The notes under the pieces are model-generated. The model worked only from the letters and a program-made list of their open reading frames with translations. It searched no databases and was not told the DNA's origin. This document shows, in pieces, positions 16,288-21,924 of a stretch of 33,834 bases of DNA. Source of the DNA: a virus; IMG/VR virus record IMGVR_UViG_3300042691_014828, positions 1 through 33,834 of that record; one strand, given 5' to 3'. Position numbers and translations under genes: made by a program. Numbering within the stretch: position 1 is the stretch's first letter; the number at the start of each line of letters is the position of its first letter.

Positions 16288-17211
16288 TTAATCTTCTTGT
16301 GCGATCTTCTCAAAGTAAGACATCACATCTTCGTCGTCATCCATCGGAGCAGGTTTGCTTGCCTTTGGAGTTGAAGCTGGCATAGAACTAGCTGGTGTTG
16401 GTGCAGCACGAACTGGACGATCTTCATCAGAAGCAATCTCTGCAGCAGATTTGCTAGCAAAAGAATCACCAGACAAAACCTCATTCAGTTTCTTCTTGAG
16501 TTCATCATAAGACTTAAAGTTCTTACGATCAGTAAACTCAGATAACTTAGTTTGAGAGTTTACAATTGCCAACAGTTTGTTTTCATCTTCTGAGACAGGA
16601 GAAGGATCAGCAAACACAGACTCATCATAGTTGGCATAACCATCTTTCTTACGCATACGCAGTTTGAAATTGGCACCTTCCCATAAGTCAAATACATTCA
16701 CTGGCTTTTCATCTTCGAAAGTTGGACGTGCTTTGTCCATGATCTTGTCAAAGATTTTCTTGCCAAATTTAAACAAGAATACCTTACCTTCGTTCTCTGG
16801 GTGTTTTGGATCAGACACAACCAAGACATTGGCAGTGAAAGATAACTTACGCTTTTGTTTACGAGCAATCTCTTTGTTGGCTTCAGAACCAGAGTTCCAA
16901 AGTTGAGTGTTCAATTCACCAACAGGATCATTCTCACCAAGAGTAGTCAGTGAGTTCTCGATATACCACTTACCAGTTGGTCCTTGGAAGCCATGAGAAA
17001 AGATACGAACCCATGGGAGTTCATCACCTTCTACACGTGGTAGGAATCTTAGTGTTGCTGTGCCGTTACCTGCTTTATCGCCTTCTAGACGCCAGAATCG
17101 GTCGTCAACGTAGGACTTGGTTTCGGATTGGGGGTTGGCAACTTTCTCGAAAGCATTGGCAATTGCACCAAAATCAGAGTTGCGCATTGAGCGGAGTTTT
17201 TGAATATCCAT
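16288..17211 (-). CDS. gp32: Single-stranded DNA-binding protein gp32
   Basis: A 307-residue homologue of T4 gp32 (301 residues), which coats single-stranded DNA in replication, recombination and repair. Visible blocks: the basic N-terminal self-association segment (MDIQKLRSMRNSDFGAI), the DNA-binding core (FWRLEGDKAGNGTATLRFLP, FSHGFQGPTGKWYIENS, FLFKFGKKIFDKI, NVFDLWEGANFKLRM), and an acidic Ser/Pro/Ala-rich tail ending DDDEDVMSYFEKIAQED that would bind gp59 and the polymerase. The protein has no cysteine at all, so the His-Cys3 zinc site of T4 gp32 is lost. A good ribosome site (AAAGGAAAC, 5 nt) precedes the ATG. Confidence 0.95.
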   Translation of the reverse strand: MDIQKLRSMRNSDFGAIANAFEKVANPQSETKSYVDDRFWRLEGDKAGNGTATLRFLPRVEGDELPWVRIFSHGFQGPTGKWYIENSLTTLGENDPVGELNTQLWNSGSEANKEIARKQKRKLSFTANVLVVSDPKHPENEGKVFLFKFGKKIFDKIMDKARPTFEDEKPVNVFDLWEGANFKLRMRKKDGYANYDESVFADPSPVSEDENKLLAIVNSQTKLSEFTDRKNFKSYDELKKKLNEVLSGDSFASKSAAEIASDEDRPVRAAPTPASSMPASTPKASKPAPMDDDEDVMSYFEKIAQED

Positions 17212-17221
17212 CGTATGTTTC

Positions 17222-17250
17222 CTTTGTATTAAAAATATTACTTTGTATTA
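17222..17250 (-). repeat. Direct 10-nt repeat in the gp32 leader
   Basis: TAATACAAAG on the minus strand occurs at 17250-17241 and again at 17231-17222, flanking an AT-only stretch and ending in the gp32 ribosome site (AAAGGAAAC). T4 gp32 represses its own translation by binding an AU-rich leader next to its ribosome site, so an operator function is plausible. The first copy overlaps the end of the preceding gene, so chance is not excluded. Confidence 0.35.
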
Positions 17251-17456
17251 GTATTGTGTTGAATCTGAATGTCATCGGTCATTTCAATATCATCATCAAA
17301 GATGTCATCATCAAAATCAATATCTTCATCAACATAACTATTTAGCGTTCTCATACCACCAGTTTTTTTACCGCTGGCATGTCTAGCTGGTTTCCCAGAT
17401 CGCCCACTAGATTCTTCTTCGAACTTCTTCGAATTTTTATGGTATGTCTTACCCAT
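17238..17456 (-). CDS. Small acidic-tailed protein between gp59 and gp32
   Basis: A 72-residue protein of unknown function, MGKTYHKNSKKFEEESSGRS at the start. The first 45 residues are basic with Ser/Gly; the rest is very acidic (VDEDIDFDDDIFDDDIEMTDD), an arrangement like a DNA-mimic or protein-binding tail. The ATG at 17456 is preceded by GAG with a 7-nt spacer. A longer in-frame opening to 17504 would run 47 nt into gp59 and is rejected. Lying between the gp32 and gp59 genes, it may act in replication, but this is only context. Confidence 0.75.
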   Translation of the reverse strand: MGKTYHKNSKKFEEESSGRSGKPARHASGKKTGGMRTLNSYVDEDIDFDDDIFDDDIEMTDDIQIQHNTNTK

Positions 17457-17457
17457 A

Positions 17458-18072
17458 TTATAACTCTTGGATCTCTTCTTTAAACTGATTGAAAACTGGT
17501 TCAACCTTACTCTTGTCGTACTTCACAAATCCCTTAACTTTTTCAATCTTTCGTATCTCATTCTCCCACAAGTATAACATGGTTGAATTTTGTTTCCAGT
17601 TGTCAATAAGGTTCATCATATCATCAAGTATCCTGACGGACTCAATACTTATTTGTCCACCAAGGAATAGCTTAAGTATACTTGGATAATTGTTGCAAGT
17701 AAAGTAAAAGATTGATTGTTCTTTTAACTTTTCCTTGTAAGCATACATAACAATCTTACTGCAATCATCAGAGAAGATCTTAGTGATAGACTGCTTGCGC
17801 TTCATCCATTCACCAAGATTACTCAATGCCTCTTCCGAGGAATACTGAGGATTCTCATTACCGTATGCAAAGTTAGCCACAAAGAATTGAATCAAGTCTT
17901 TATCCACTGGATACTTTCTTGCCAACTTCTCAAATATGTATCTATCATTACGAGCATTAAATGCTTCACGTGTGCCTTTAACACTACCACGATTCTTGAA
18001 CACGTCAAAGGTATCTCTAGTGAAGTGCAATTTAATAGCCATGTAATACTTGTATGCTTTAAATCCGTCCAC
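17458..18072 (-). CDS. gp59: Helicase loader gp59
   Basis: A 204-residue homologue of T4 gp59 (217 residues), which loads the gp41 helicase on gp32-coated forked DNA. Recognisable parts are MDGFKAYKYYMAIKLHFTRD followed by TFDVFKNRGSVKGTREAFNA, RNDRYIFEKLARKY, IQFFVANFAYGN and the C-terminal LDDMMNLIDNWKQN region, all helical as in the family. The T4 gene order 33-59-32 is kept, with one small membrane protein inserted after gp33. A possible internal promoter lies within it at 17675-17703. Confidence 0.92.
   Translation of the reverse strand: MDGFKAYKYYMAIKLHFTRDTFDVFKNRGSVKGTREAFNARNDRYIFEKLARKYPVDKDLIQFFVANFAYGNENPQYSSEEALSNLGEWMKRKQSITKIFSDDCSKIVMYAYKEKLKEQSIFYFTCNNYPSILKLFLGGQISIESVRILDDMMNLIDNWKQNSTMLYLWENEIRKIEKVKGFVKYDKSKVEPVFNQFKEEIQEL
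17675..17703 (-). promoter_or_regulatory. Possible internal promoter within gp59
   Basis: Minus strand TTTACT (17703-17698), a 17-nt spacer beginning TGCAA, then TATACT (17680-17675). The hexamers, the spacing and the TGCAA element match the promoter family found at 18711, 19090, 22484 and 29017. It would let the 72-aa gene and gp32 be transcribed separately from gp59. Being inside coding sequence, it needs transcript mapping. Confidence 0.45.
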
Positions 18073-18283
18073 TACGTGCTTTCCTACATGCTTCTTTCAT
18101 CTCTGCTGTGAAATCTGGAGAGATCTCAGCTAACGAACAATCAATAACTTTAACTCCATGCTTTGGTTGTGTTGAAGCAACGTAGAATCCAAATGCAATT
18201 AAAGCCAAAATAGAAATTACTACAACAATATCAAACGTCCAACTGGGCTTGTTTGGGGAGGTAGTTTTGTTCTCGAAATTCAT
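18059..18283 (-). CDS. Small single-pass membrane protein
   Basis: A 74-residue protein of unknown function with a short polar N-terminus, one strong transmembrane helix (TFDIVVVISILALIAFGFYV, about residues 17-36) and a roughly 35-residue polar tail with two cysteines (IDCSLAE, KEACRKARSG). I start at the ATG at 18283; a TTG two codons upstream has AAGGA at a 5-nt spacing and could be used instead. It overlaps the gp59 start by 14 nt and the gp33 3' end by about 50 nt, consistent with coupled translation in the gp33-gp59 operon. Confidence 0.72.
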   Translation of the reverse strand: MNFENKTTSPNKPSWTFDIVVVISILALIAFGFYVASTQPKHGVKVIDCSLAEISPDFTAEMKEACRKARSGRI

Positions 18284-18446
18284 TACCAATTTTATCCTTG
18301 AGTGACTTGTTAATCAAGCTAACGATATCTTTCGGTTCAAGATAGTTTTCTTTACAGTAGTCAAGAACTGCATCCATGTAAGGTTGCTTCTTATTCTTCA
18401 CCACGTCTTCAATGTAAAGAGAAAATTCATTGGCAGTTTTAAACAT
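18231..18446 (-). CDS. gp33: Late transcription coactivator gp33
   Basis: A 71-residue protein matching marine gp33: MFKTANEFSLYIEDVVKNKK, then YMDAVLDYCKENYLEPKDIV and a short C-terminal tail. In T4, gp33 (112 residues) bridges RNA polymerase to the gp45 sliding clamp so that gp55 can fire late promoters. I place the start at 18446, which overlaps the previous gene by only 8 nt and matches where related proteins begin. ATGs at 18500-18494 with a good AAGGA site would add up to 18 residues and overlap the upstream gene by about 60 nt. It lies directly before the gp59 region as in T4. Confidence 0.78.
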   Translation of the reverse strand: MFKTANEFSLYIEDVVKNKKQPYMDAVLDYCKENYLEPKDIVSLINKSLKDKIGNEFREQNYLPKQAQLDV

Positions 18447-18705
18447 TCTGCTTTGTGAGGTAGTAGTCGGCTGCTTTAATTGATCGCTGGACATCATCAT
18501 ATTCCTTCAGTTTAGTTTTATAGAGATTCCAAATCGGAGTATTCGTATTATCTGGATCCATATTGCGTTCAAATTTGTCAAGGAACAAAGTAAAGAATTT
18601 GTCAAGACGCATGCGTTCAACATACAGAGTATTTCTAGTTTGAACAATGCCGTTGAAGTCACGATCAGTTGCTTGAGATACGATTTGGGAGTAAGCGGGA
18701 TTCAT
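18439..18705 (-). CDS. Conserved unknown in the position of T4 dsbA
   Basis: An 88-residue, mostly helical, charged protein (MNPAYSQIVSQATDRDFNGI, then FTLFLDKFERNMDPDN and YKTKLKEYDDVQRSIKAADY). I do not recognise a domain. In T4 the gene just before gp33 is dsbA (89 residues), a DNA-binding protein of late transcription. The size and place match, but I see no sequence proof. The ATG lies only 5 nt after a TATAAT box and has no Shine-Dalgarno site, so its message is probably leaderless. Confidence 0.78.
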   Translation of the reverse strand: MNPAYSQIVSQATDRDFNGIVQTRNTLYVERMRLDKFFTLFLDKFERNMDPDNTNTPIWNLYKTKLKEYDDVQRSIKAADYYLTKQNV

Positions 18706-18710
18706 AATAT

Positions 18711-18739
18711 ATTATACCTTAAAAAGTTTTGCAAGTCAA
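18711..18739 (-). promoter_or_regulatory. Vegetative promoter, leaderless type
   Basis: Minus strand TTGACT (18739-18734), a 17-nt spacer starting TGCAA and ending AAGG, then TATAAT (18716-18711). Consensus spacing and hexamers make it a strong sigma-70-type promoter. Only 5 nt separate the -10 box from the ATG at 18705, so transcription should begin at or next to the start codon. The TGA inside TTGACT is also the stop codon of the upstream gene (18738-18736). Confidence 0.85.
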
Positions 18740-19083
18740 TTACGACGCATTGTTGCAATTTCAACAGCTTGTTCGTCGGTAAAGATAGGCACAGAGTTTG
18801 ACTTGTGCATGGTGCCAATACCTTTGATAGCGTTTCCAGTGTAGACTGGATTTTCTTTCTTGGCACAAACACCACCAGTAAATGGAAGACTTGGAATCTT
18901 AGGTGTCTCACGACAAGCAGGTGCTCCAAGCGAGTATGAGAACGCATCCGTCTTTGCTTGGATCGGTTTCTTGGGCTCATACTTCTTTAGTAGTGCTTCC
19001 CAGTCAGCTTGAACTTGACGTTGCTTCGCTGTAGGTTTCGATGGCTTGCGTTTTTTAAACGAGGTGTAAATCAAAGTAGTCAT
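18736..19083 (-). CDS. Conserved unknown of marine T4-like phages
   Basis: A 115-residue protein beginning MTTLIYTSFKKRKPSKPTAK. The N-terminal half is Lys-rich; a middle part has SLGAPACRETPKIPSLPFTG; the C-terminus GTMHKSNSVPIFTDEQAVEI followed by ATMRRN is a block I recall from small proteins of marine T4-like phages. Function unknown. The start at 19083 is 6 nt after a TATAAT box with no ribosome site, so a leaderless mRNA is expected; an upstream in-frame extension to 19137 would lie across the promoter and is rejected. Two cysteines (PACRE, GVCAK) are present, but no metal-site spacing is clear. Confidence 0.8.
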   Translation of the reverse strand: MTTLIYTSFKKRKPSKPTAKQRQVQADWEALLKKYEPKKPIQAKTDAFSYSLGAPACRETPKIPSLPFTGGVCAKKENPVYTGNAIKGIGTMHKSNSVPIFTDEQAVEIATMRRN

Positions 19084-19089
19084 GATGTA

Positions 19090-19118
19090 ATTATACCCTA
19101 AAGTATTTTGCAAGTCAA
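19090..19118 (-). promoter_or_regulatory. Vegetative promoter, leaderless type
   Basis: Minus strand TTGACT (19118-19113), a 17-nt spacer starting TGCAA and ending AGGG, then TATAAT (19095-19090), followed after 6 nt by the ATG at 19083. It is near-identical in design to the promoters at 18711 and 29017. No Shine-Dalgarno sequence fits between start site and ATG. Confidence 0.88.
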
Positions 19119-19121
19119 CAC

Positions 19122-19430
19122 TTATCGATAGTAGCAAAAAGGCACACTACGTTGGAAACCAAATTGATCAGTCACCACTGTATACTCGCAATATTGCTGA
19201 GGTTGTGGTGCATAAATCACAGGTGGCTGTTGCATGATTACAGGTGGCTGTTGCATGATTACAGGTGGTGTCTGCTGATAGATGACTTGAGGTTGTCCTG
19301 CTCTCTGCAATTGTTGAAATGCCCACAGACCAGCAATACCAGCAAGCGCACCTTGCTCACGTGGACCCCATGCAAATGCAGAACTACTAAAAACTAGACC
19401 AGCAACTACAGCTACAATAAATTTCTTCAT
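19122..19430 (-). CDS. Small exported Pro/Gln-rich repeat protein
   Basis: A 102-residue secreted or periplasmic protein. A classical signal peptide (MKKFIVAVVAGLVF, cleavage probably after SSSAFA) is followed by a Gly/Ala-rich helix (ALAGIAGLWAFQQLQRAG) and a Pro/Gln tract with tandem PPVIMQQ units. It ends in a compact segment with two cysteines (YCEYTVVTDQFGFQRS, PFCYY) that could form a disulfide. The start has AAGGAG with a 7-nt spacer. Tandem 21-nt DNA repeats encode the PPVIMQQ units. Function unknown; outer-envelope or periplasmic action is inferred. Confidence 0.82.
   Translation of the reverse strand: MKKFIVAVVAGLVFSSSAFAWGPREQGALAGIAGLWAFQQLQRAGQPQVIYQQTPPVIMQQPPVIMQQPPVIYAPQPQQYCEYTVVTDQFGFQRSVPFCYYR
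19219..19269 (-). repeat. Tandem 21-nt repeats encoding PPVIMQQ
   Basis: Two identical 21-nt copies (19219-19239, 19240-19260) and the start of a third, diverged copy (from 19261). The unit length keeps the frame and encodes seven residues. Such perfect tandem copies can change number by slippage, so the length of this Pro/Gln tract may vary among related phages. Confidence 0.9.
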
Positions 19431-19441
19431 TTTATTTCTCC

Positions 19442-19684
19442 TTAAATAAAGCGAACATTTTGACGAATCGTGCGGTTCAGACGAATAATCTGCCCCATTG
19501 TTTTGTGCAACTCTGCCTCAAACATCTGATACATTGGATCAGTTTTTGGAACTGCAGAATTTTCCAAACCATCTTGCAGACCTGTAGCCTTACCAACCAA
19601 TGCCTCTTTACGAGTCATCTTTTTGACCATGTCAGCGTCCACTAAGGCACGTTTACCAAAAACTAGCATTTCAACTTTTTCCAT
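19442..19684 (-). CDS. Small unknown protein
   Basis: An 80-residue basic helical protein (MEKVEMLVFGKRALVDADMV, then MTRKEALVGKATGLQDGLEN and a final HKTMGQIIRLNRTIRQNVRF). No family recognised. The ATG at 19684 has CGGAG with a 6-nt spacer, clearly better than the upstream TTG at 19708. It is the first gene after its own promoter at 19716 and is followed closely by the exported repeat protein at 19430, so the two probably form one transcript. Confidence 0.75.
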   Translation of the reverse strand: MEKVEMLVFGKRALVDADMVKKMTRKEALVGKATGLQDGLENSAVPKTDPMYQMFEAELHKTMGQIIRLNRTIRQNVRFI

Positions 19685-19715
19685 AATTAACTCCGTTTTC
19701 CTAGACAATAGAGTT

Positions 19716-19744
19716 ATTATACATCACCTACGAATTAAAGTAAA
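19716..19744 (-). promoter_or_regulatory. Vegetative promoter with a normal leader
   Basis: Minus strand TTTACT (19744-19739), 17-nt spacer, TATAAT (19721-19716). It lacks the TGCAA element of the other promoters, and here about 25 nt of leader with a Shine-Dalgarno site precede the ATG at 19684. It lies just after a terminator, so it starts a separate transcription unit. Confidence 0.75.
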
Positions 19745-19783
19745 CACCTATCTAGACGCTGGTAAGTTGTTGATTTATAAGGG

Positions 19784-19812
19784 AAAAATAACCCTACAGA
19801 GAGTAGGGTTAT
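19784..19812 (-). terminator. Intrinsic terminator
   Basis: A perfect 10-bp stem (19788-19797 with 19803-19812; ATAACCCTAC on the minus strand) with a 5-nt loop is followed on the minus strand by TTTTT (19788-19784). It sits just after the 71-aa membrane protein gene and ends the transcript coming from the ClpP/SleB/GroES region. Confidence 0.9.
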
Positions 19813-19816
19813 CGGG

Positions 19817-20032
19817 TTATTTCTTCAAATTTGCCGTATAGACGACGCAAACTGTGTCGGAATATCCGTAAGCGCACCTAACAGACATCGGGTCAATGCC
19901 CTTTACAATAGCAGATTCGATGTTACTTTTCATCGCAAGATCACGTTGCAAATTGTAGTGCGTTAAACACAAAACACTAGTGACCAAAACAATAACTGCA
20001 CCAACGATACATGTAATAAATTCAGCTTTCAT
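19817..20032 (-). CDS. Small membrane-anchored unknown protein
   Basis: A 71-residue protein with one N-terminal hydrophobic helix (ITCIVGAVIVLVTSVLCL, residues about 6-23) and a polar domain with IESAIVKGIDPMSVRCAYGY and SDTVCVVYTA. The motif of Ile-Asp-Pro followed by VRCAY and a second Cys recurs in small phage membrane proteins, as I recall; the two cysteines could pair in the periplasm. A strong AAGGAG site lies 5 nt before the ATG. Function unknown. It ends directly before the terminator at 19784-19812. Confidence 0.78.
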   Translation of the reverse strand: MKAEFITCIVGAVIVLVTSVLCLTHYNLQRDLAMKSNIESAIVKGIDPMSVRCAYGYSDTVCVVYTANLKK

Positions 20033-20041
20033 ATTTTCTCC

Positions 20042-20230
20042 TTACCATGAACCATCATCAACAACACCACGAACCCAAATTGGTCCGAGTGTCACATAAA
20101 TCCCACGCATGTTGGGATTCAAATCATCTGGATGTAGAAACTCAAATCTGAAATCCCAATGATATGGATTGATTACCAATCCAAACCACAAACCAGAATA
20201 ACGTACGTATTTACTTAATATCTTTAACAT
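20042..20230 (-). CDS. Conserved small unknown protein
   Basis: A 62-residue aromatic-rich protein: MLKILSKYVRYSGLWFGLVI, NPYHWDFRFEFLHPDD, then MRGIYVTLGPIWVRGVVDDG. The NPYHW and final VVDDGSW are typical of a small protein I recall from marine T4-like phages; function unknown. I choose the ATG at 20230 (20-nt overlap with the ClpP 3' end) because conserved relatives begin there; an in-frame ATG at 20260 would add ten residues. Neither has a strong ribosome site, so translational coupling to ClpP is likely. Confidence 0.72.
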   Translation of the reverse strand: MLKILSKYVRYSGLWFGLVINPYHWDFRFEFLHPDDLNPNMRGIYVTLGPIWVRGVVDDGSW

Positions 20231-20771
20231 CGTCGCAAATCCCATATTTTTTCGCTTCATTTGCGCTCAACCAAATATCTTGTGGTGGCAACAATACTTC
20301 ACGAATTTCTTTATCTGATAACCCAGTACATTTTTTGTAATGAGCAATCATGCGTTTGGTAGTTAAGTCGAACTCTTTAATTTGAGCAAACAACTCATGT
20401 TCTTTACCGAAAGCACCCCATGAATATTGGTGAGAGAGAATAGAAGTATTCGGTGTAAGAATACGTTGTCCCTTTTCACCAGCAATAAAAATCATTAATC
20501 CAGCAGAAGCAATTTGACCCAAGCCAATTGTTCTAATGGGAATGGCTGATCCACGCATTGTGTCAACCATAGCAAAAGCAGCATTCAAATCTCCACCTGG
20601 AGAGCAAATAATAAGATTAAGCATGTCTGGTCGTTCTTCAGCAAAGTTTGCTTCAAACACCCACTCAATTGCATTCTTACAAGTTGATAAACTTATCTCC
20701 TCCATCATCAGAAAGAAAGAATGTCTCGAAGCTGAATCGTCTTTCAGCTGGAGGTTTAGTTTTTCCATCAT
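20211..20771 (-). CDS. clpP: ClpP-like serine protease
   Basis: A 186-residue ClpP-family peptidase. The catalytic triad is intact: Ser89 in GQIASAGLM, His114 in SILSHQYSW, and Asp in PPQDIWLSANEA. The oxyanion/handle region CSPGGDLNAAF and the helix CKNAIEWVFEAN are typical. Host ClpP forms tetradecamers fed by ClpX or ClpA; the phage copy may replace or modify them. Starts are uncertain: ATG at 20771 (AAGG 11 nt upstream) or GTG at 20783. The RHSFFLMMEEIS strand before the usual core shows that the shorter start at 20708 would truncate the fold. This forces a long overlap (about 95 nt) with the wall-hydrolase gene. Confidence 0.88.
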   Translation of the reverse strand: MMEKLNLQLKDDSASRHSFFLMMEEISLSTCKNAIEWVFEANFAEERPDMLNLIICSPGGDLNAAFAMVDTMRGSAIPIRTIGLGQIASAGLMIFIAGEKGQRILTPNTSILSHQYSWGAFGKEHELFAQIKEFDLTTKRMIAHYKKCTGLSDKEIREVLLPPQDIWLSANEAKKYGICDDVKDIK

Positions 20772-21300
20772 AGTTTTTGCCACCTTCTTTATAAAAAATA
20801 TGTCGACCGATAGTAACTGTTTTCTGTAACTTCCATCCTGGATTTACATAATCAGCGTGATAATACAAAGCACCTTTAGTTATATCGTGTAGTTTCTCGT
20901 AGTTGGCATAAACGTATACAGCAACTTCTTTCGCTGACTGATACGATTCACTTCCTTTATTACTTTTGACTGCAGTACAGAACCAAGAAAATTGACACAT
21001 ACCTTGTGTCTTTTGTTTGACTACCCCACAGATGTCTTTTGGAAATCTTGGGTCTTCAACTCTATTTAAGGTCACTAGAGCAACGGCAACTTTGCCTTTC
21101 TCTGGTTCACTTCTTGCCTCATGGTAGATGTTGTCTGCCAAGCAATCAATTTGTTTCTTAGTATCTTTTGTTAATTCTGAATACGCAACATCAAGAATTT
21201 TATCATCCAGTGTAAAAATGTTATTTGATGCATATAATGTAGTTGCGATTATTGATAAAATCAATAAGCTGACAATTGCCAGTATCTTTTTAGTTCGCAT
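20677..21300 (-). CDS. SleB/CwlJ-type cell wall hydrolase
   Basis: A 207-residue protein with an N-terminal hydrophobic signal/anchor (about residues 5-24, ILAIVSLLILSIIATTLYA) and a SleB-type hydrolase domain. The domain shows CLADNIYHEARSEPEKGKVA with the catalytic Glu in YHEARSE, then VALVTLNRVEDPRFP, MCQFSWFC, ALYYHADYVNPGW and IGRHIFY. It should cleave murein from the periplasmic side. The last 37 residues after HIFY are Lys/Phe-rich, lie outside the domain, and are encoded where the ClpP gene overlaps. A strong AAGGAG site is 5 nt before the ATG. A lysis or superinfection role is possible alongside the GH19 endolysin. Confidence 0.88.
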   Translation of the reverse strand: MRTKKILAIVSLLILSIIATTLYASNNIFTLDDKILDVAYSELTKDTKKQIDCLADNIYHEARSEPEKGKVAVALVTLNRVEDPRFPKDICGVVKQKTQGMCQFSWFCTAVKSNKGSESYQSAKEVAVYVYANYEKLHDITKGALYYHADYVNPGWKLQKTVTIGRHIFYKEGGKNYDGKTKPPAERRFSFETFFLSDDGGDKFINL

Positions 21301-21322
21301 TGTATCTCCTTAAAACAGTTAA

Positions 21323-21352
21323 GGATTGCAGGATGTGTGTATCCTGCAATCC
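21323..21352 (-). other. Perfect 12-bp hairpin before the wall hydrolase gene
   Basis: GGATTGCAGGAT pairs completely with ATCCTGCAATCC around a 6-nt loop, in the gap between the stop-codon side of the 90-aa gene and the SleB ribosome site. Downstream on the minus strand the sequence is TTAACTGTTTTAAGG, so there is no clean T-run. It could be a weak terminator, an RNA-processing site or an mRNA-stabilising element. Confidence 0.6.
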
Positions 21353-21360
21353 AATCCCTA

Positions 21361-21633
21361 TCAGGTGGACTTCTTGCTAGTCTTTGTATCTAGTGGGATG
21401 TTTGAAACAAATCCATTAAGTACCGATGCTTTGGCAATAATTTCTTGTTCAGATGGGATAGTGGGAAATCCTGGATGATCAGGAATTGTACCACCATTGA
21501 GTTTAGCAGATTCGACTTTCTGTTGCCAGTCGTTGCTAATTTGTTCACGCTTACCGTAGTAGTCATCGTTAAGCATGTCTTTTGCCATCTTGAGAAGTTC
21601 AAGACGGATTTCAAATGGCGTGAGATTTGCCAT
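21361..21633 (-). CDS. Conserved small unknown protein of marine T4-like phages
   Basis: A 90-residue protein, MANLTPFEIRLELLKMAKDM, LNDDYYGKREQISNDW, then a Pro-rich middle and FPTIPSEQEIIAKASVLNGF with VSN. The pattern of FEIRL-LLK-AK followed by a C-terminal EIIAKA-LN-FVS block is one I recall from marine T4-like phages, without known function. AAGGAG with a 7-nt spacer supports the ATG at 21633 over the longer frame to 21696. Confidence 0.82.
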   Translation of the reverse strand: MANLTPFEIRLELLKMAKDMLNDDYYGKREQISNDWQQKVESAKLNGGTIPDHPGFPTIPSEQEIIAKASVLNGFVSNIPLDTKTSKKST

Positions 21634-21710
21634 AGTTTTTCTCCTTGTGTGTAAAAAGTTGTGTGTAATGGTGGTTTTTTTAACTGGCTCCACCAAGCCA
21701 GTAATACTAT
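21634..21710 (-). other. Intergenic leader with mutually exclusive small hairpins
   Basis: This 77-nt gap holds a 7-bp stem (21683-21689 with 21696-21702, ACTGGCT/AGCCAGT) whose loop CCACCA can instead pair with GGTGG at 21670-21674. Two copies of TTGTGTGTAA lie at about 21645 and 21658. No T-run follows on the minus strand, so it is not a standard terminator. The layout hints at a translational control leader for the 90-aa gene but is weak evidence. Confidence 0.3.
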
Positions 21711-21905
21711 TTAGGACTTTTTCTCTTCAGCTTTTTTCTTTGGAGTTGGCTTTGGAGAATCTGGAAGTGGAGGACACTTACCATTCTTATCTTTCTTAAC
21801 ACAGTTAGTGTTTTCTGGAGCAGGAGTTGCTGGTGCTTTAACTGGGTCTGCTGCAAAAGCAGAAAGTGCAAAAGTTGTAAGTACCAATGCGATTAAATGT
21901 TTCAT
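21711..21905 (-). CDS. Small exported Pro/Lys-rich protein
   Basis: A 64-residue protein with a clean signal peptide (MKHLIALVLTTFALSAFA, cleavage before ADPVK) and a short mature part rich in Pro and Lys, holding two cysteines (NTNCVKKDKNGKCPPLP) that could form a disulfide loop. It ends in a run of charged residues (KKKAEEKKS). The start has AAAGGAAAC at a suitable distance. Function unknown; it should act in the periplasm. It is the second small secreted protein in this region, after the one at 19122. Confidence 0.8.
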   Translation of the reverse strand: MKHLIALVLTTFALSAFAADPVKAPATPAPENTNCVKKDKNGKCPPLPDSPKPTPKKKAEEKKS

Positions 21906-21924
21906 AAGTTTCCTTTAAAGTTAA

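Noticed and set aside
18702-18980. A 92-codon minus-strand frame with Arg/His-rich composition
   Set aside because: It overlaps the conserved 115-aa gene (18736-19083) in another frame and runs through the promoter at 18711.
19219-19269. Short tandem repeats considered as a CRISPR array
   Set aside because: The units are contiguous, in frame and encode PPVIMQQ; there are no spacers.
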